A stretch of DNA of 34,324 bases from contig JAEVEX010000080.1 of assembly GCA_016842085.1 (NCBI GenBank), positions 1 to 34,324 of the forward strand. The letters are read 5' to 3'. Under the pieces are notes generated by a model that saw only the letters and a program-made list of their open reading frames with translations, ran no database searches and had not been told where the DNA came from. A program made the position numbers and the translations under genes. Shown here one piece after another: positions 16,753 through 24,470 of the stretch; within the stretch, counting starts at the first letter, position 1, and the number at the start of each line of letters is the position of its first letter. Source of the stretch: Candidatus Thermoflexus tengchongensis (GTDB lineage: Bacteria > Chloroflexota > Anaerolineae > Thermoflexales > Thermoflexaceae).

Positions 16753-17520
16753 TTAGAAATCGATGCGATCCAGGAACGATCGCACTGCTTCCGCCACCGC
16801 CTCCGGCTGCTCCAGCATCACCATATGGCCTGCTCCATCGATCCGCACCAGCTCGGCCTTCGGGATGTGAGCGGCCAGATATTCCGCATACTTGATCGGC
16901 GTCATCCGGTCCGCCGTGCCGCCGATGACCAGGGTGGGCACCCGGATCTCTCCCAGGCGATCCATGACATCGAAAGCATCACACGCCCGATAATCTCCCT
17001 CAACAATCGCCGGATCCATGGCGAGCAGCATGCGGCGCCCTTCCTCGACCAGCCGGGCCGGTGGGTTTGTTCCCCAGCTCCATTCCACGATGAGATCCAC
17101 GGTTCGAGGGAAATCCGTGCGCAGTCCCTCCAGGATCGAAGGGCTAACCCGGAGTCGAGCGCCCGTGGCCACCAGGACAAGGGCCGCGACACGCTCTGGA
17201 TGATGGAGGGCCGCCCATTGGGCAATGGCACCACCCATGGAGTGCCCCACCCAGACGGCGCGGGAAAGCCCTACCTTCTCCATCCAGTTTACAATCAGAT
17301 CCGTGTATTCAGCGATGGAGGATCGTCCGCGCCCGCGGGAGCGGCCATGGCCCGGAAGATCCAGGGCATAAACGGTGGCCCCGGGCAGGTTCCGCAGCGC
17401 CCCCGGCCACACCAGATGGGATTCCCCCGCCCCGTGAATCAGAATCAGGGTGTGATGCGCCTCCGGAGCCTGATGGACCGCATAATAGATCACATCCTCA
17501 CCGATGGTTTGTTCGGGCAT
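16753..17520 (-). CDS. Alpha/beta-fold hydrolase
   Basis: A 255-residue soluble hydrolase. The oxyanion segment LILIHGAGESHLVW, nucleophile elbow GHSMGG, acid in IGGTADRMTP and catalytic His in IDGAGHMVMLEQPE are all in place, so it is probably active. A cap region lies between about residues 125 and 185. The substrate is unknown; relatives include esterases, thioesterases and lactonases. I chose ATG 17520 because AGGAG is eight bases before it and the conserved sequence begins there. ATG 17550 (GGAG six bases before) would add ten residues and is the alternative. The gap of 162 bases to acpS holds nothing I can name. Confidence 0.87.
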   Translation of the reverse strand: MPEQTIGEDVIYYAVHQAPEAHHTLILIHGAGESHLVWPGALRNLPGATVYALDLPGHGRSRGRGRSSIAEYTDLIVNWMEKVGLSRAVWVGHSMGGAIAQWAALHHPERVAALVLVATGARLRVSPSILEGLRTDFPRTVDLIVEWSWGTNPPARLVEEGRRMLLAMDPAIVEGDYRACDAFDVMDRLGEIRVPTLVIGGTADRMTPIKYAEYLAAHIPKAELVRIDGAGHMVMLEQPEAVAEAVRSFLDRIDF

Positions 17521-17634
17521 TTTCCCCGCTCCTGAGGAGATCTGGAGCATGGCAGGCTCCACAAAACATCTGGCTCATTTCCATGGGCAAAGCGGTCGCC
17601 CCATATTCATGAACTTCGGGCAGCGAACCGATGC

Positions 17635-19875
17635 TCAGCCCAGCAACCAGAGCAACAACTGGAGCGACCGCCAGTAGACGCGACGGAACGGCCAGGGCCA
17701 CTCCGGGCCGGGCAGCAGCGGCGGGAAGGCGCGGGCGCCGGGCTCCTGCCACAGATTGTCCCAGCCGCTCGCATCCCAGAGCAGATCAGCCCCCGGCAAC
17801 CCGGCCGCCCGCACCTTGGGATCCGGGTTCCAGCCATTGTTCGCCAGGATATTGCTGTGAATCCAGTTCCGCTCGGGGATGGCGCCGACATCGAAAACGG
17901 TCCCCTTCGGGAAAACCTGATATAGCCCGACCACGGCGATGCCCACGGAAGCGTTGTCGCGGATCTCATTGCCGGTCACTTCGGTCTCATCCGCGGCCAT
18001 GATCAGGATCCCGGTCCCTGAGGGCACGTTCCCCACAATCGCGCCCGGCTTGGCGAAGTTGGGCCCGTTGTTCCGGATGATGCGGTTGCCGACGATCCGG
18101 TTACGGGAGCCCACTTTGGATTCGAGGTTCGGGAGGACGAAGACCAGGATCCCCGCCGTGTTGTCATGGGCGTAATTGTTCTCCACGGTGATGGCCACCG
18201 AGTTCTCCACCTCGATCCCGCTGACGTTGCCATAGGCCTCGCTGTCGCGAATGATGCCGTTGCGGGATTGGCCGATGTAGATGCCGGTGTCCCATGCCCC
18301 GGTGGCCACCACCCGCTCGATGAGGATATCTTCGCTCCCTACGGGATACACGCCGTAGGCACCGGTGTTCTCCGTCACCACATCCCGGATCACGATCCCC
18401 CGCGCCCCTGGCACCACGATGCCGTTATTGGTGTAATTGCGCACGATCAGGTTCTCCACCGTGAAACCATCCCGGGTCGCGATGATGCCATCTCCCAGCA
18501 CGCCCCGGCCGTCCAGGACCGGCCGCTGGCCATCCCGGGAGATCCCCCGTATGGTGAGGTTCTCCGTCTCCACCACCAGGGCCTCATGGTAGACACCTGG
18601 CTCGATCAGGACGGTGTCGCCGGGCCCAGTCCGATCGAGCACCGCCTGGATAGATTCCCCGGGCCGGACGACCCAAGTCTGGGGAGCGCGGGGCGGCTCG
18701 GGGGCGCCCTGGGCGCCGACATTGTAGCGGGCCGCCAGCGCCCGGGCCGGGTTCTCCAGACGGGAGACCACGGGCAGGCCCGAGGGCACCGTTTCGGGAA
18801 CGGGTGGAAGAGCGGATTCATCGGTCAATGCGTAGAGGAAAGCCACCAGGTCCGCCCGCTCCTCCGGGCTTAAGCGGAAAGGCTGGATCTTCGCGTCGAG
18901 GTTGGGGAGATCCATCCCTCGCCCGCGGCCGCCGCCATCTTTGTAGAAATCGATCACTTCCTCGAGGGTCGCGAAGACCCCGTTATGCATATAGGGAGCG
19001 GTCAGGGCAACGTTGCGCAGGGTCGGCACCTTGAAGGCCCGCTCATCCCGGGGCGAGCCGGTGACCTCCGCCCGTCCCCGATCCGCCGGCATCCCGGGCA
19101 GATCCGGCACCCCGATCACCCGGAAGTCCGAGGAGCCGAACAGGGGAAGCGTGTGGCATTCAAAGCACCGGGTGCGTCCAGAGCGGAACAGATTCAAGCC
19201 GCGGCGCTGGGCCGGCGTGAGCGCCCTCTCATCGCCTGCCGCGAAACGGTCAAAGGGCGCATTCCGGCTGACCAGGGTGCGCTCGAAGGCGGCGATGGCC
19301 TTTGCAATATTCTCAAAGGTGACCGCCGAACCGTCTCGACCCCCAAAGGCCCGGTCGAACCGCTCCCGATACTCCGGGATCGCCCGGAGCTCCTGAACCA
19401 GTCGGTCCGGCTGTTCCGCCATCTCCTGGGGATCCGTCAGGGACATGCGGGCCGCCTCTTCCAGAGAGGAAGCCCGGCCATCCCAGAACAGACGTCGGAG
19501 ATAGCCGACATTCCACAGGGTGGGAGCGCCCCGGCGCATGGGCTGGCCGTCGGCACCGATCGAGCGTCCCTTCCCATCCGTGAACCCCAGATCCGGATGA
19601 TGGCAGGTTGCGCACGAGCGGGTGTTGTCTCCGGAGAGGATGGGATCATAGAACAGCAGGCGGCCCAGCTCCGCCTTCTCCGGGGTCTGGGGGTTATCCG
19701 GGGGAATCGGCATCGGGGGGAAGGGGCGCCGGAGCGCCCCGGTCGCGCCCGGCATCCCATCGGAGAGACCCCCCGGGGGCAGATCCGGGGGAACCGGCCA
19801 GAAGGCCGCGATGAGGAACAGCAGAACAAGAACCAGCAGCACCCCGCCACCCAGGTAAAGTCCGATGCGTTTCAT
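17635..19875 (-). CDS. Di-heme cytochrome c peroxidase fused to a parallel beta-helix domain
   Basis: A 746-residue exported or membrane-anchored protein. Residues 7-26 form a single hydrophobic anchor. Residues about 60-355 are a cytochrome c peroxidase/MauG-type module with two heme-c sites, C88-A-T-C-H92 and C237-F-E-C-H241, and a likely axial Met near 296 in APYMHNG. From about 400 to 680 come NosD/carbohydrate-esterase-like right-handed beta-helix repeats (many VIRDV, ILIERV, GIEVENS and EVTGNEI turns), starting with VRPGESIQAVLDRTGPGDTVLIEPGVYHEA. Separate proteins of these two kinds are often neighbours; here they are one chain. It would reduce peroxide or oxidise a substrate outside the membrane, with the helix binding a polymer or partner. 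ATG 19875 has GGAGG seven bases upstream. The family is sure, the role is not. Confidence 0.9.
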   Translation of the reverse strand: MKRIGLYLGGGVLLVLVLLFLIAAFWPVPPDLPPGGLSDGMPGATGALRRPFPPMPIPPDNPQTPEKAELGRLLFYDPILSGDNTRSCATCHHPDLGFTDGKGRSIGADGQPMRRGAPTLWNVGYLRRLFWDGRASSLEEAARMSLTDPQEMAEQPDRLVQELRAIPEYRERFDRAFGGRDGSAVTFENIAKAIAAFERTLVSRNAPFDRFAAGDERALTPAQRRGLNLFRSGRTRCFECHTLPLFGSSDFRVIGVPDLPGMPADRGRAEVTGSPRDERAFKVPTLRNVALTAPYMHNGVFATLEEVIDFYKDGGGRGRGMDLPNLDAKIQPFRLSPEERADLVAFLYALTDESALPPVPETVPSGLPVVSRLENPARALAARYNVGAQGAPEPPRAPQTWVVRPGESIQAVLDRTGPGDTVLIEPGVYHEALVVETENLTIRGISRDGQRPVLDGRGVLGDGIIATRDGFTVENLIVRNYTNNGIVVPGARGIVIRDVVTENTGAYGVYPVGSEDILIERVVATGAWDTGIYIGQSRNGIIRDSEAYGNVSGIEVENSVAITVENNYAHDNTAGILVFVLPNLESKVGSRNRIVGNRIIRNNGPNFAKPGAIVGNVPSGTGILIMAADETEVTGNEIRDNASVGIAVVGLYQVFPKGTVFDVGAIPERNWIHSNILANNGWNPDPKVRAAGLPGADLLWDASGWDNLWQEPGARAFPPLLPGPEWPWPFRRVYWRSLQLLLWLLG

Positions 19876-19951
19876 GGCGACCCCTCCTCTTTTATGAACT
19901 CAGGATCAGGGCTGCCCGGGTCCCTGAAGGGGCGGACGCCCCCCGGATCCC

Positions 19952-20017
19952 TCAGGGGTTGGGAGCCACCCCCGATGATCCCCAGCCCCTGAAATCCCCT
20001 GCGTGGATATCACGCAG
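19952..20017. other. Cluster of hairpins between the DUF951 gene and the peroxidase gene
   Basis: A 12-base stem (TCAGGGGTTGGG at 19952-19963 with CCCAGCCCCTGA at 19981-19992) is followed by a 7-base stem (CTGCGTG-GATAT-CACGCAG, 19999-20017). Neither has a T-run. They sit in the 155-base gap after the DUF951 stop and before the peroxidase start, so they may end the upstream transcript. Confidence 0.45.
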
Positions 20018-20030
20018 GCCCCGTATCTTT

Positions 20031-20261
20031 TCAGCGATCCGGGGAAGAGGGAGAGGACAACGTGGGAGGAGGGCGAGTGCAGCGGACGATCCGCCGCACC
20101 CGGCGTTCGAATTCCCGGCGCGGCAGCAACACCCGGCGGCCACAGGTTAAGCAACGGATCCCGATGTCCGCTCCCACCCGGACGACCTGCCACTCCGTCC
20201 CACCGCATGGATGAGGCTTGCGAAGCTGCACCACATCATCCAGATGGATCTCCAGCGGCAT
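20031..20261 (-). CDS. DUF951 family protein
   Basis: A 76-residue small protein. [38 protein letters not shown] contains the conserved KPHPCG and the CLTCG pair, a probable zinc-binding site, and matches the DUF951 family closely. The C-terminal [14 protein letters not shown] is also conserved; the last 15 residues are variable. Function is unknown in the family. Its ATG at 20261 lies within the end of the HAD gene (26-base overlap), so the two are translated together. Confidence 0.92.
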   Translation of the reverse strand: MPLEIHLDDVVQLRKPHPCGGTEWQVVRVGADIGIRCLTCGRRVLLPRREFERRVRRIVRCTRPPPTLSSPSSPDR

Positions 20262-20886
20262 GACCCCTCGCCTCCATGGGACGCCATCCGTTCAACCATT
20301 CCTGCAGCTGTTGCAAGGTCTCCATCGTGTCGCGGAAATGGATCCCGTAAAGGCCCAGCTCGCGGGCGGCCTGCACATTCTCCGGCAGATCGTCCACAAA
20401 AGCCGCGGCTTCCGGTGGGACCCTCAGACGCTCCAGAGCCAGGTGGTAGATCCGGGGGTCCGGCTTGAGAAGCCCGACCTCGGCGGAGATCACCACCCCA
20501 TCGAAGAGGTCCAGCAGGCCCAGGCGCCTCAGGACCTCGCGCAATCCAGACCAGGCGTTGCTGATCAGGCCCAGGGCGACCTGGCCTTTCCACCGTCGCA
20601 GCGCTTCGACCAGCGGCTCATTCAGGCGATCCCCGGCGAAGAATCGCTGGCGTACCTGCTGGATCCTTTCCGGGGATCGGATCCCCAGCCGTTCCCCGAT
20701 CGCTTTCCAGAACTCCGGCTCCGGCAGCTCCCCCCGCTGGGCTCGCAGGGAGAGATCGCTGGCGAAGATCAGCCGCTCCAGATCCTCTACAGTCAGCCCC
20801 AGCTCCCGCGCCAGCGCCTCCCGGGGGGAGGGATCCTCGCTGCGCACCAGCACGCCTCCGAAGTCCACAATCACCGCACGATGCAT
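20236..20886 (-). CDS. HAD-superfamily (subfamily IA) hydrolase
   Basis: A 216-residue phosphatase-like protein. Motif I is VDFGGVLV near residue 7 (nucleophile Asp present; the usual second Asp two residues on is Gly, as in many FDFGGVL members). Motif II is LISNAW, Lys is in [10 protein letters not shown], and motif IV is [13 protein letters not shown] helical cap lies between motifs I and II. The missing second Asp may mean weak or unusual phosphatase activity. ATG 20886 has GGAGG ten bases upstream; the open frame to 21009 lacks family similarity. It overlaps the DUF951 gene and follows the anti-sigma gene. Confidence 0.85.
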   Translation of the reverse strand: MHRAVIVDFGGVLVRSEDPSPREALARELGLTVEDLERLIFASDLSLRAQRGELPEPEFWKAIGERLGIRSPERIQQVRQRFFAGDRLNEPLVEALRRWKGQVALGLISNAWSGLREVLRRLGLLDLFDGVVISAEVGLLKPDPRIYHLALERLRVPPEAAAFVDDLPENVQAARELGLYGIHFRDTMETLQQLQEWLNGWRPMEARGHAAGDPSG

Positions 20887-21046
20887 CCGGGATGTGCCTC
20901 CATGGGAAGACTTTCGATGGCGGATATAAGCCCGATGAGGATCGCGCGCCTTTCCACCCTCGTTGAATGGACAGCGCGGGTTTGCGGTGGAGGGCGCAAA
21001 ACTCAGCATACTCCTTCTCGCCAGGAAGCGGCAACCAGGTTCCTGG

Positions 21047-21682
21047 CTAACGGAGCCGCCCGCTGCGCCATCGATCCAGCGCCAGCAACCCGATCGTCCC
21101 CAACAGGAGGAGGAACTCGAGGGCTCGCAATGGGGAAAGCGGGAGCGCCGGAGCCTGCGGCGGGACCTCTTCAGCCCCAGGCCGGCGCTCTACCGCTGCC
21201 TCTGTCGGAGCTGGCTGGGGAACGCTCAGACCGAACATCGGCGCCGGGGAGGGAGTGAGGGTATGATCTTTCAGAGCCCGCAGCGCCTGTTGCTCCGCCT
21301 CGGTCGCTGGGGCGCCAGCAGGCGCCATCGCCGGTGCGGGCCCTGCCGGCCCTCGCGACAGGATGAGATCCAGACCCAGAACCAGAATCAGCGTAGCGGC
21401 CATCGCCCAGGCCGCCCGCCGGAGCCAGCCACCCCGTTGAGACACGGAGGCGACCTGCTCCGGTCGGATCGCGAAGGAACGGGGCGCTCGCACAGGCGGC
21501 AGCGCCCGGATCGCCTGAACCGTCCAGCGGAGGGTCTCCCACGACCGAGCACATGTTTCACATCCGCGCAGATGCGCTTCCACCCGCGCCCGTTCTTCGG
21601 GTTCCAGGCGGTTATCCAGATACAGGGAAAGCCGATCCTGAACCCACCGATGTTCGTCCACTTTCAGACGGAAGAGCGGCAT
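21047..21682 (-). CDS. Zinc-finger (ZAS-type) anti-sigma factor, membrane protein
   Basis: About 211 residues from ATG 21682. The N-terminus carries the anti-sigma zinc-binding pattern HLRGCETC (HxxxCxxC) within RVEAHLRGCETCARSWETLR. A membrane segment follows (AAWAMAATLILVLGLDLIL), then a Pro/Ala-rich linker outside, and a second hydrophobic segment near the C-terminus (ALEFLLLLGTIGLLAL). It follows an ECF sigma gene on the same strand and would hold that sigma at the membrane until a signal arrives. No strong ribosome site precedes ATG 21682; an in-frame GTG at 21739 with a weak AGGA site would add 19 residues. Confidence 0.8.
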   Translation of the reverse strand: MPLFRLKVDEHRWVQDRLSLYLDNRLEPEERARVEAHLRGCETCARSWETLRWTVQAIRALPPVRAPRSFAIRPEQVASVSQRGGWLRRAAWAMAATLILVLGLDLILSRGPAGPAPAMAPAGAPATEAEQQALRALKDHTLTPSPAPMFGLSVPQPAPTEAAVERRPGAEEVPPQAPALPLSPLRALEFLLLLGTIGLLALDRWRSGRLR

Positions 21683-21795
21683 TCGGAACCACGCCGAGGA
21701 TTGAGGTGTTCTGGGAACAAGGCAAAGCACCTTCAGCACCCCACCTGATCCTGAGCCCCCATGTTTCCAGGAAAGTCAGAATCATGGCCGGCCCT

Positions 21796-22407
21796 TTAAG
21801 AGGGACGTATGGTTCCCGGTAAAAGTTCCCGGTGAGCCAGCAGGAAATCCCGGACCCGCGCGCGGGCCCGACTCAGGCGGGACTTAACGGTCCCCAGCGG
21901 CACCCGCAGGATCTCCGCGATCTCCTCGTAGGAATATCCCTCGATGTCAGAAAGCACCAGGACCACCCGCTGATCTTCCGGAAGGCTCTGGATGGCGCGA
22001 TGGATCCAGTCGGCCAGCTCCTGGCGCTCCGCGTAAAATTCCGGCCCTTCCACCGGGGGGAGGAGCATCTCCGCTTCCGGCCCCTGATCCACCACGAACA
22101 GCGCTTCCAGGGAGGACTGAGGCCGGCGGCGACGGCGGCGCAGCTCATCGTAACACGCGTTGGTGACGATGCGAGTGAGCCACGCCAGAAAGGAGCCGCC
22201 GCGGAACCCCCGGATCCCCCGAAAAGCGGCGATCAGCGCCTCCTGCATCGCATCGGCGGCCGAATCGTGATCGCCCATGATGCGATAGGCAACATGATAG
22301 AGGCGATCCTGGTAACGGCGGACCAGCTCATTGAACGCTTCCAGGTCGCCGGACCGGGCCGCCTCGATCAGTCGCAGCTCATCGGGAGCTGGAGCAGGTG
22401 GGCTCAT
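21796..22407 (-). CDS. ECF-family RNA polymerase sigma factor
   Basis: A 203-residue sigma factor of the RpoE/SigW kind. Region 2 spans about 25-95 (FNELVRRYQDRLYHVAYRIMGDHDSAADAMQEALIAAFRGIRGFRGGSFLAWLTRIVTNACYDELRRR). Region 4 spans about 135-185 (LPEDQRVVLVLSDIEGYSYEEIAEILRVPLGTVKSRLSRARARVR). Both DNA-contacting regions are intact, with a long linker between them. The ATG is three bases after the GT2 stop, with no good ribosome site of its own, so it is probably coupled to the glycosyltransferase gene. The anti-sigma gene follows on the same strand. Confidence 0.94.
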   Translation of the reverse strand: MSPPAPAPDELRLIEAARSGDLEAFNELVRRYQDRLYHVAYRIMGDHDSAADAMQEALIAAFRGIRGFRGGSFLAWLTRIVTNACYDELRRRRRRPQSSLEALFVVDQGPEAEMLLPPVEGPEFYAERQELADWIHRAIQSLPEDQRVVLVLSDIEGYSYEEIAEILRVPLGTVKSRLSRARARVRDFLLAHRELLPGTIRPS

Positions 22408-22410
22408 GGG

Positions 22411-23094
22411 TTAATCGACAAACCGATACTTGATGAGGGTCCACAGGGCCTTCAGGCCATCGCGGATGGGGCGGATTTTCTTCCCCTCCCGGAACTCCCG
22501 CCCGTAGTAAGAGATGGGCACCTCGAAGATCCGGTAGCCCCGCTTGAGGATCTTGGCCGTGATCTCGGGCTCGAACTCGAATCCCCGGGCATGCAGCGGG
22601 ATGCCCCGCACCACCTCCGCCCGGAACACTTTATAACCGGTCTCCATGTCGCTCAGGATCGCATCGTAAAGCAGGTTGGTGATCAGCGTAAGGAACTTGT
22701 TGCCGATCATGTGCCAGAAGAGCATAGCTTTGCGGGGACCCAGGAAACGGGAGCCGTAAACGACCGAGGCCCGCCCCTCCAGGATCGGTCGGATCAGATG
22801 AGGGTAATCCCGCGGATCGTATTCCAGGTCCGCATCCTGGATCAGGAGGATGTCCCCCGTGGCGTGGGCGATGCCGGTCCGCACGGCCGCCCCTTTCCCC
22901 ATGTTCCGCTCGTGGTAGATGACCCGGATGTCTCCGTTCCGGGCTTCTTCCTCCAGGATCTCCCGCGTCCCATCCGTCGAGCCATCATCCACCACAATGA
23001 TCTCATCCGCCAGGCCGACCGCCCGCACCTGTCTGAGGATCTCCCGGATCGTCGCCCGCTCGTTATATACTGGGATGATCACGGAAAGCCGCAT
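22411..23094 (-). CDS. GT2-family glycosyltransferase (dolichyl-phosphate-mannose synthase-like)
   Basis: A 227-residue inverting glycosyltransferase with a GT-A fold. LSVIIPVYNERATI opens the domain; EIIVVDDGSTDGT and the metal-binding DADLEYDP follow, then GYKVFRAEVV. It has no C-terminal transmembrane pair, so it is a soluble, membrane-associated enzyme that probably charges a polyprenyl phosphate with a sugar. Such donors feed GT39-type enzymes, and one is encoded close by on the other strand (24467-26653). ATG 23094 has no strong ribosome site. It is the first gene of the sigma/anti-sigma/HAD/DUF951 run. Confidence 0.92.
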   Translation of the reverse strand: MRLSVIIPVYNERATIREILRQVRAVGLADEIIVVDDGSTDGTREILEEEARNGDIRVIYHERNMGKGAAVRTGIAHATGDILLIQDADLEYDPRDYPHLIRPILEGRASVVYGSRFLGPRKAMLFWHMIGNKFLTLITNLLYDAILSDMETGYKVFRAEVVRGIPLHARGFEFEPEITAKILKRGYRIFEVPISYYGREFREGKKIRPIRDGLKALWTLIKYRFVD

Positions 23095-23216
23095 GGTCCT
23101 TTCGCCCCTCTGAACTCGTTCGGAGCTGCTCTCCTCCCGGGGGTTTTCGGCTCTTCCCCCTGAAGGATCGGAGCAGGGTGATGCGATGAAGCTCGAATCG
23201 GGAATTATGTAAGTCC

Positions 23217-23223
23217 TATTATA
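23217..23223. promoter_or_regulatory. AT-rich site with overlapping divergent -10-like boxes
   Basis: The 209-base gap between divergent GT2 and GT4 genes is G+C-rich except here. The minus strand reads TATAAT (23218-23223) and the plus strand TATTAT (23217-23222). No convincing -35 box lies at the right distance on either strand, so this is only a candidate promoter pair. Confidence 0.3.
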
Positions 23224-23303
23224 TCTGGGGTGAGAGGGCTTCGTATGCCCCGGTGGGGCTTTGAGCGCCTCAAGCGATCTTCTGGATTGGGAGGGATGGC
23301 CCT

Positions 23304-24470
23304 TTGCGGCTGGCCCTGATCACCGGCGAATATCCGCCTCTTCCTGGGGGCGTCGGCGATTACACGCGCGAGCTGGCCCGGGCCCTGCAGGCCCGGGGCC
23401 ATACCGTGGCCGTATGGACCGATCGCCGCGGCGAGGAGGATATGCCTTCCCCCTTCCCGGTCTTTCGGGTCGTTCAACGCTGGGATGCCCGGGCCTGGTT
23501 CACCCTGGGGCGCTCGCTGCGCGCCTGGCGGCCGGACGGCGTTCTGCTCCAGTATCAGGCGGCGGCCTATGGGCTGGGCGGGGCGATGAACCTCTGGCCG
23601 GCGATCGCGCGGCTCTGGCTGAGAGGGATCCCCATCGTGGTCACTTTCCACGATCTGCGCGTCCCCTACCTGTTCCCGAAAGCCGGCCCGCTGCGAGCGT
23701 GGAGCATCCGCTTCCTGGCCCGCCGGGCGGATGGGGTGATCGTCACCAATCATGAGGACGAAGCGACCCTGCGCGCTGCTGGGATCCACTCCCTCTGGCG
23801 CATTCCCATCGGGAGCAACATCCTGCCCCCATCGGACCTCCCACCCCCTCGAAGCGCCCGGGCCCGCCTGGGATTCCCGGAGGAACTCCCCCTGGTGGGC
23901 TTTTTCGGCTTCCTGCATCCATCGAAGGGTTTCGATGTTTTGCTGGAGGCCATCGCCATGCTTGCGCGAGAAGGGATGTCTGTCGGCCTGGTGCACATCG
24001 GCGCGACGGTGGCCCCCAGCGATCCCTCCCAGCGCGATTACGCGGCCTGGTGTCGTCAACGGATCCATGAGCTGGGATTGCGGGGGCGCGTCTGGGAGAC
24101 CAGTTACCGCCCGCCGGAGGAAATCTCCCTCGCCTTCGCGGCGGTGGATCTCTGCGCCCTGCCGTATCGCGATGGGGTTTCCTTCCGACGGGGAACGCTG
24201 ATGGCGGCCCTGGCCCATGGGCGGGCGGTGATCAGCACCTTCCCCCGCGTCCCGATCCCGGAACTCGAGACGGGAGATCCGATCCTTCTGATCCCCCCGG
24301 AAGATCCGCAAGCCCTTGCCCTTGCCATCCGGCGCGTCCTGAAAGATCCTGTATTGCGTGCTCAGCTGGAGCGCGGCGCGCGGACGCTGGCGGATCAGTT
24401 CTCCTGGGAACGAATCGCCGCTCAGGTGGAAGAGGTCTTCCAGTCGCTGGGCGTGAGGCCGCAGCGATGA
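23304..24470 (+). CDS. GT4-family glycosyltransferase
   Basis: A 388-residue retaining glycosyltransferase with a GT-B fold. The N-terminal domain opens with ALITGEYPPLPGGVGDYTRELARALQARGH, the glycine-rich loop of the family. The C-terminal nucleotide-sugar domain has VGFFGFLHPSKGFDVLLEA, ALPYRDGVSFRRGTLMAALAHGRAVIST and a late PILLIPPEDPQALALAI. The start is a TTG at 23304 with GGAGG about ten bases upstream; no in-frame ATG fits better. The end overlaps the next gene by the four bases ATGA, so both are translated together. It probably adds a sugar to a cell-surface glycan. Confidence 0.92.
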   Translation: MRLALITGEYPPLPGGVGDYTRELARALQARGHTVAVWTDRRGEEDMPSPFPVFRVVQRWDARAWFTLGRSLRAWRPDGVLLQYQAAAYGLGGAMNLWPAIARLWLRGIPIVVTFHDLRVPYLFPKAGPLRAWSIRFLARRADGVIVTNHEDEATLRAAGIHSLWRIPIGSNILPPSDLPPPRSARARLGFPEELPLVGFFGFLHPSKGFDVLLEAIAMLAREGMSVGLVHIGATVAPSDPSQRDYAAWCRQRIHELGLRGRVWETSYRPPEEISLAFAAVDLCALPYRDGVSFRRGTLMAALAHGRAVISTFPRVPIPELETGDPILLIPPEDPQALALAIRRVLKDPVLRAQLERGARTLADQFSWERIAAQVEEVFQSLGVRPQR

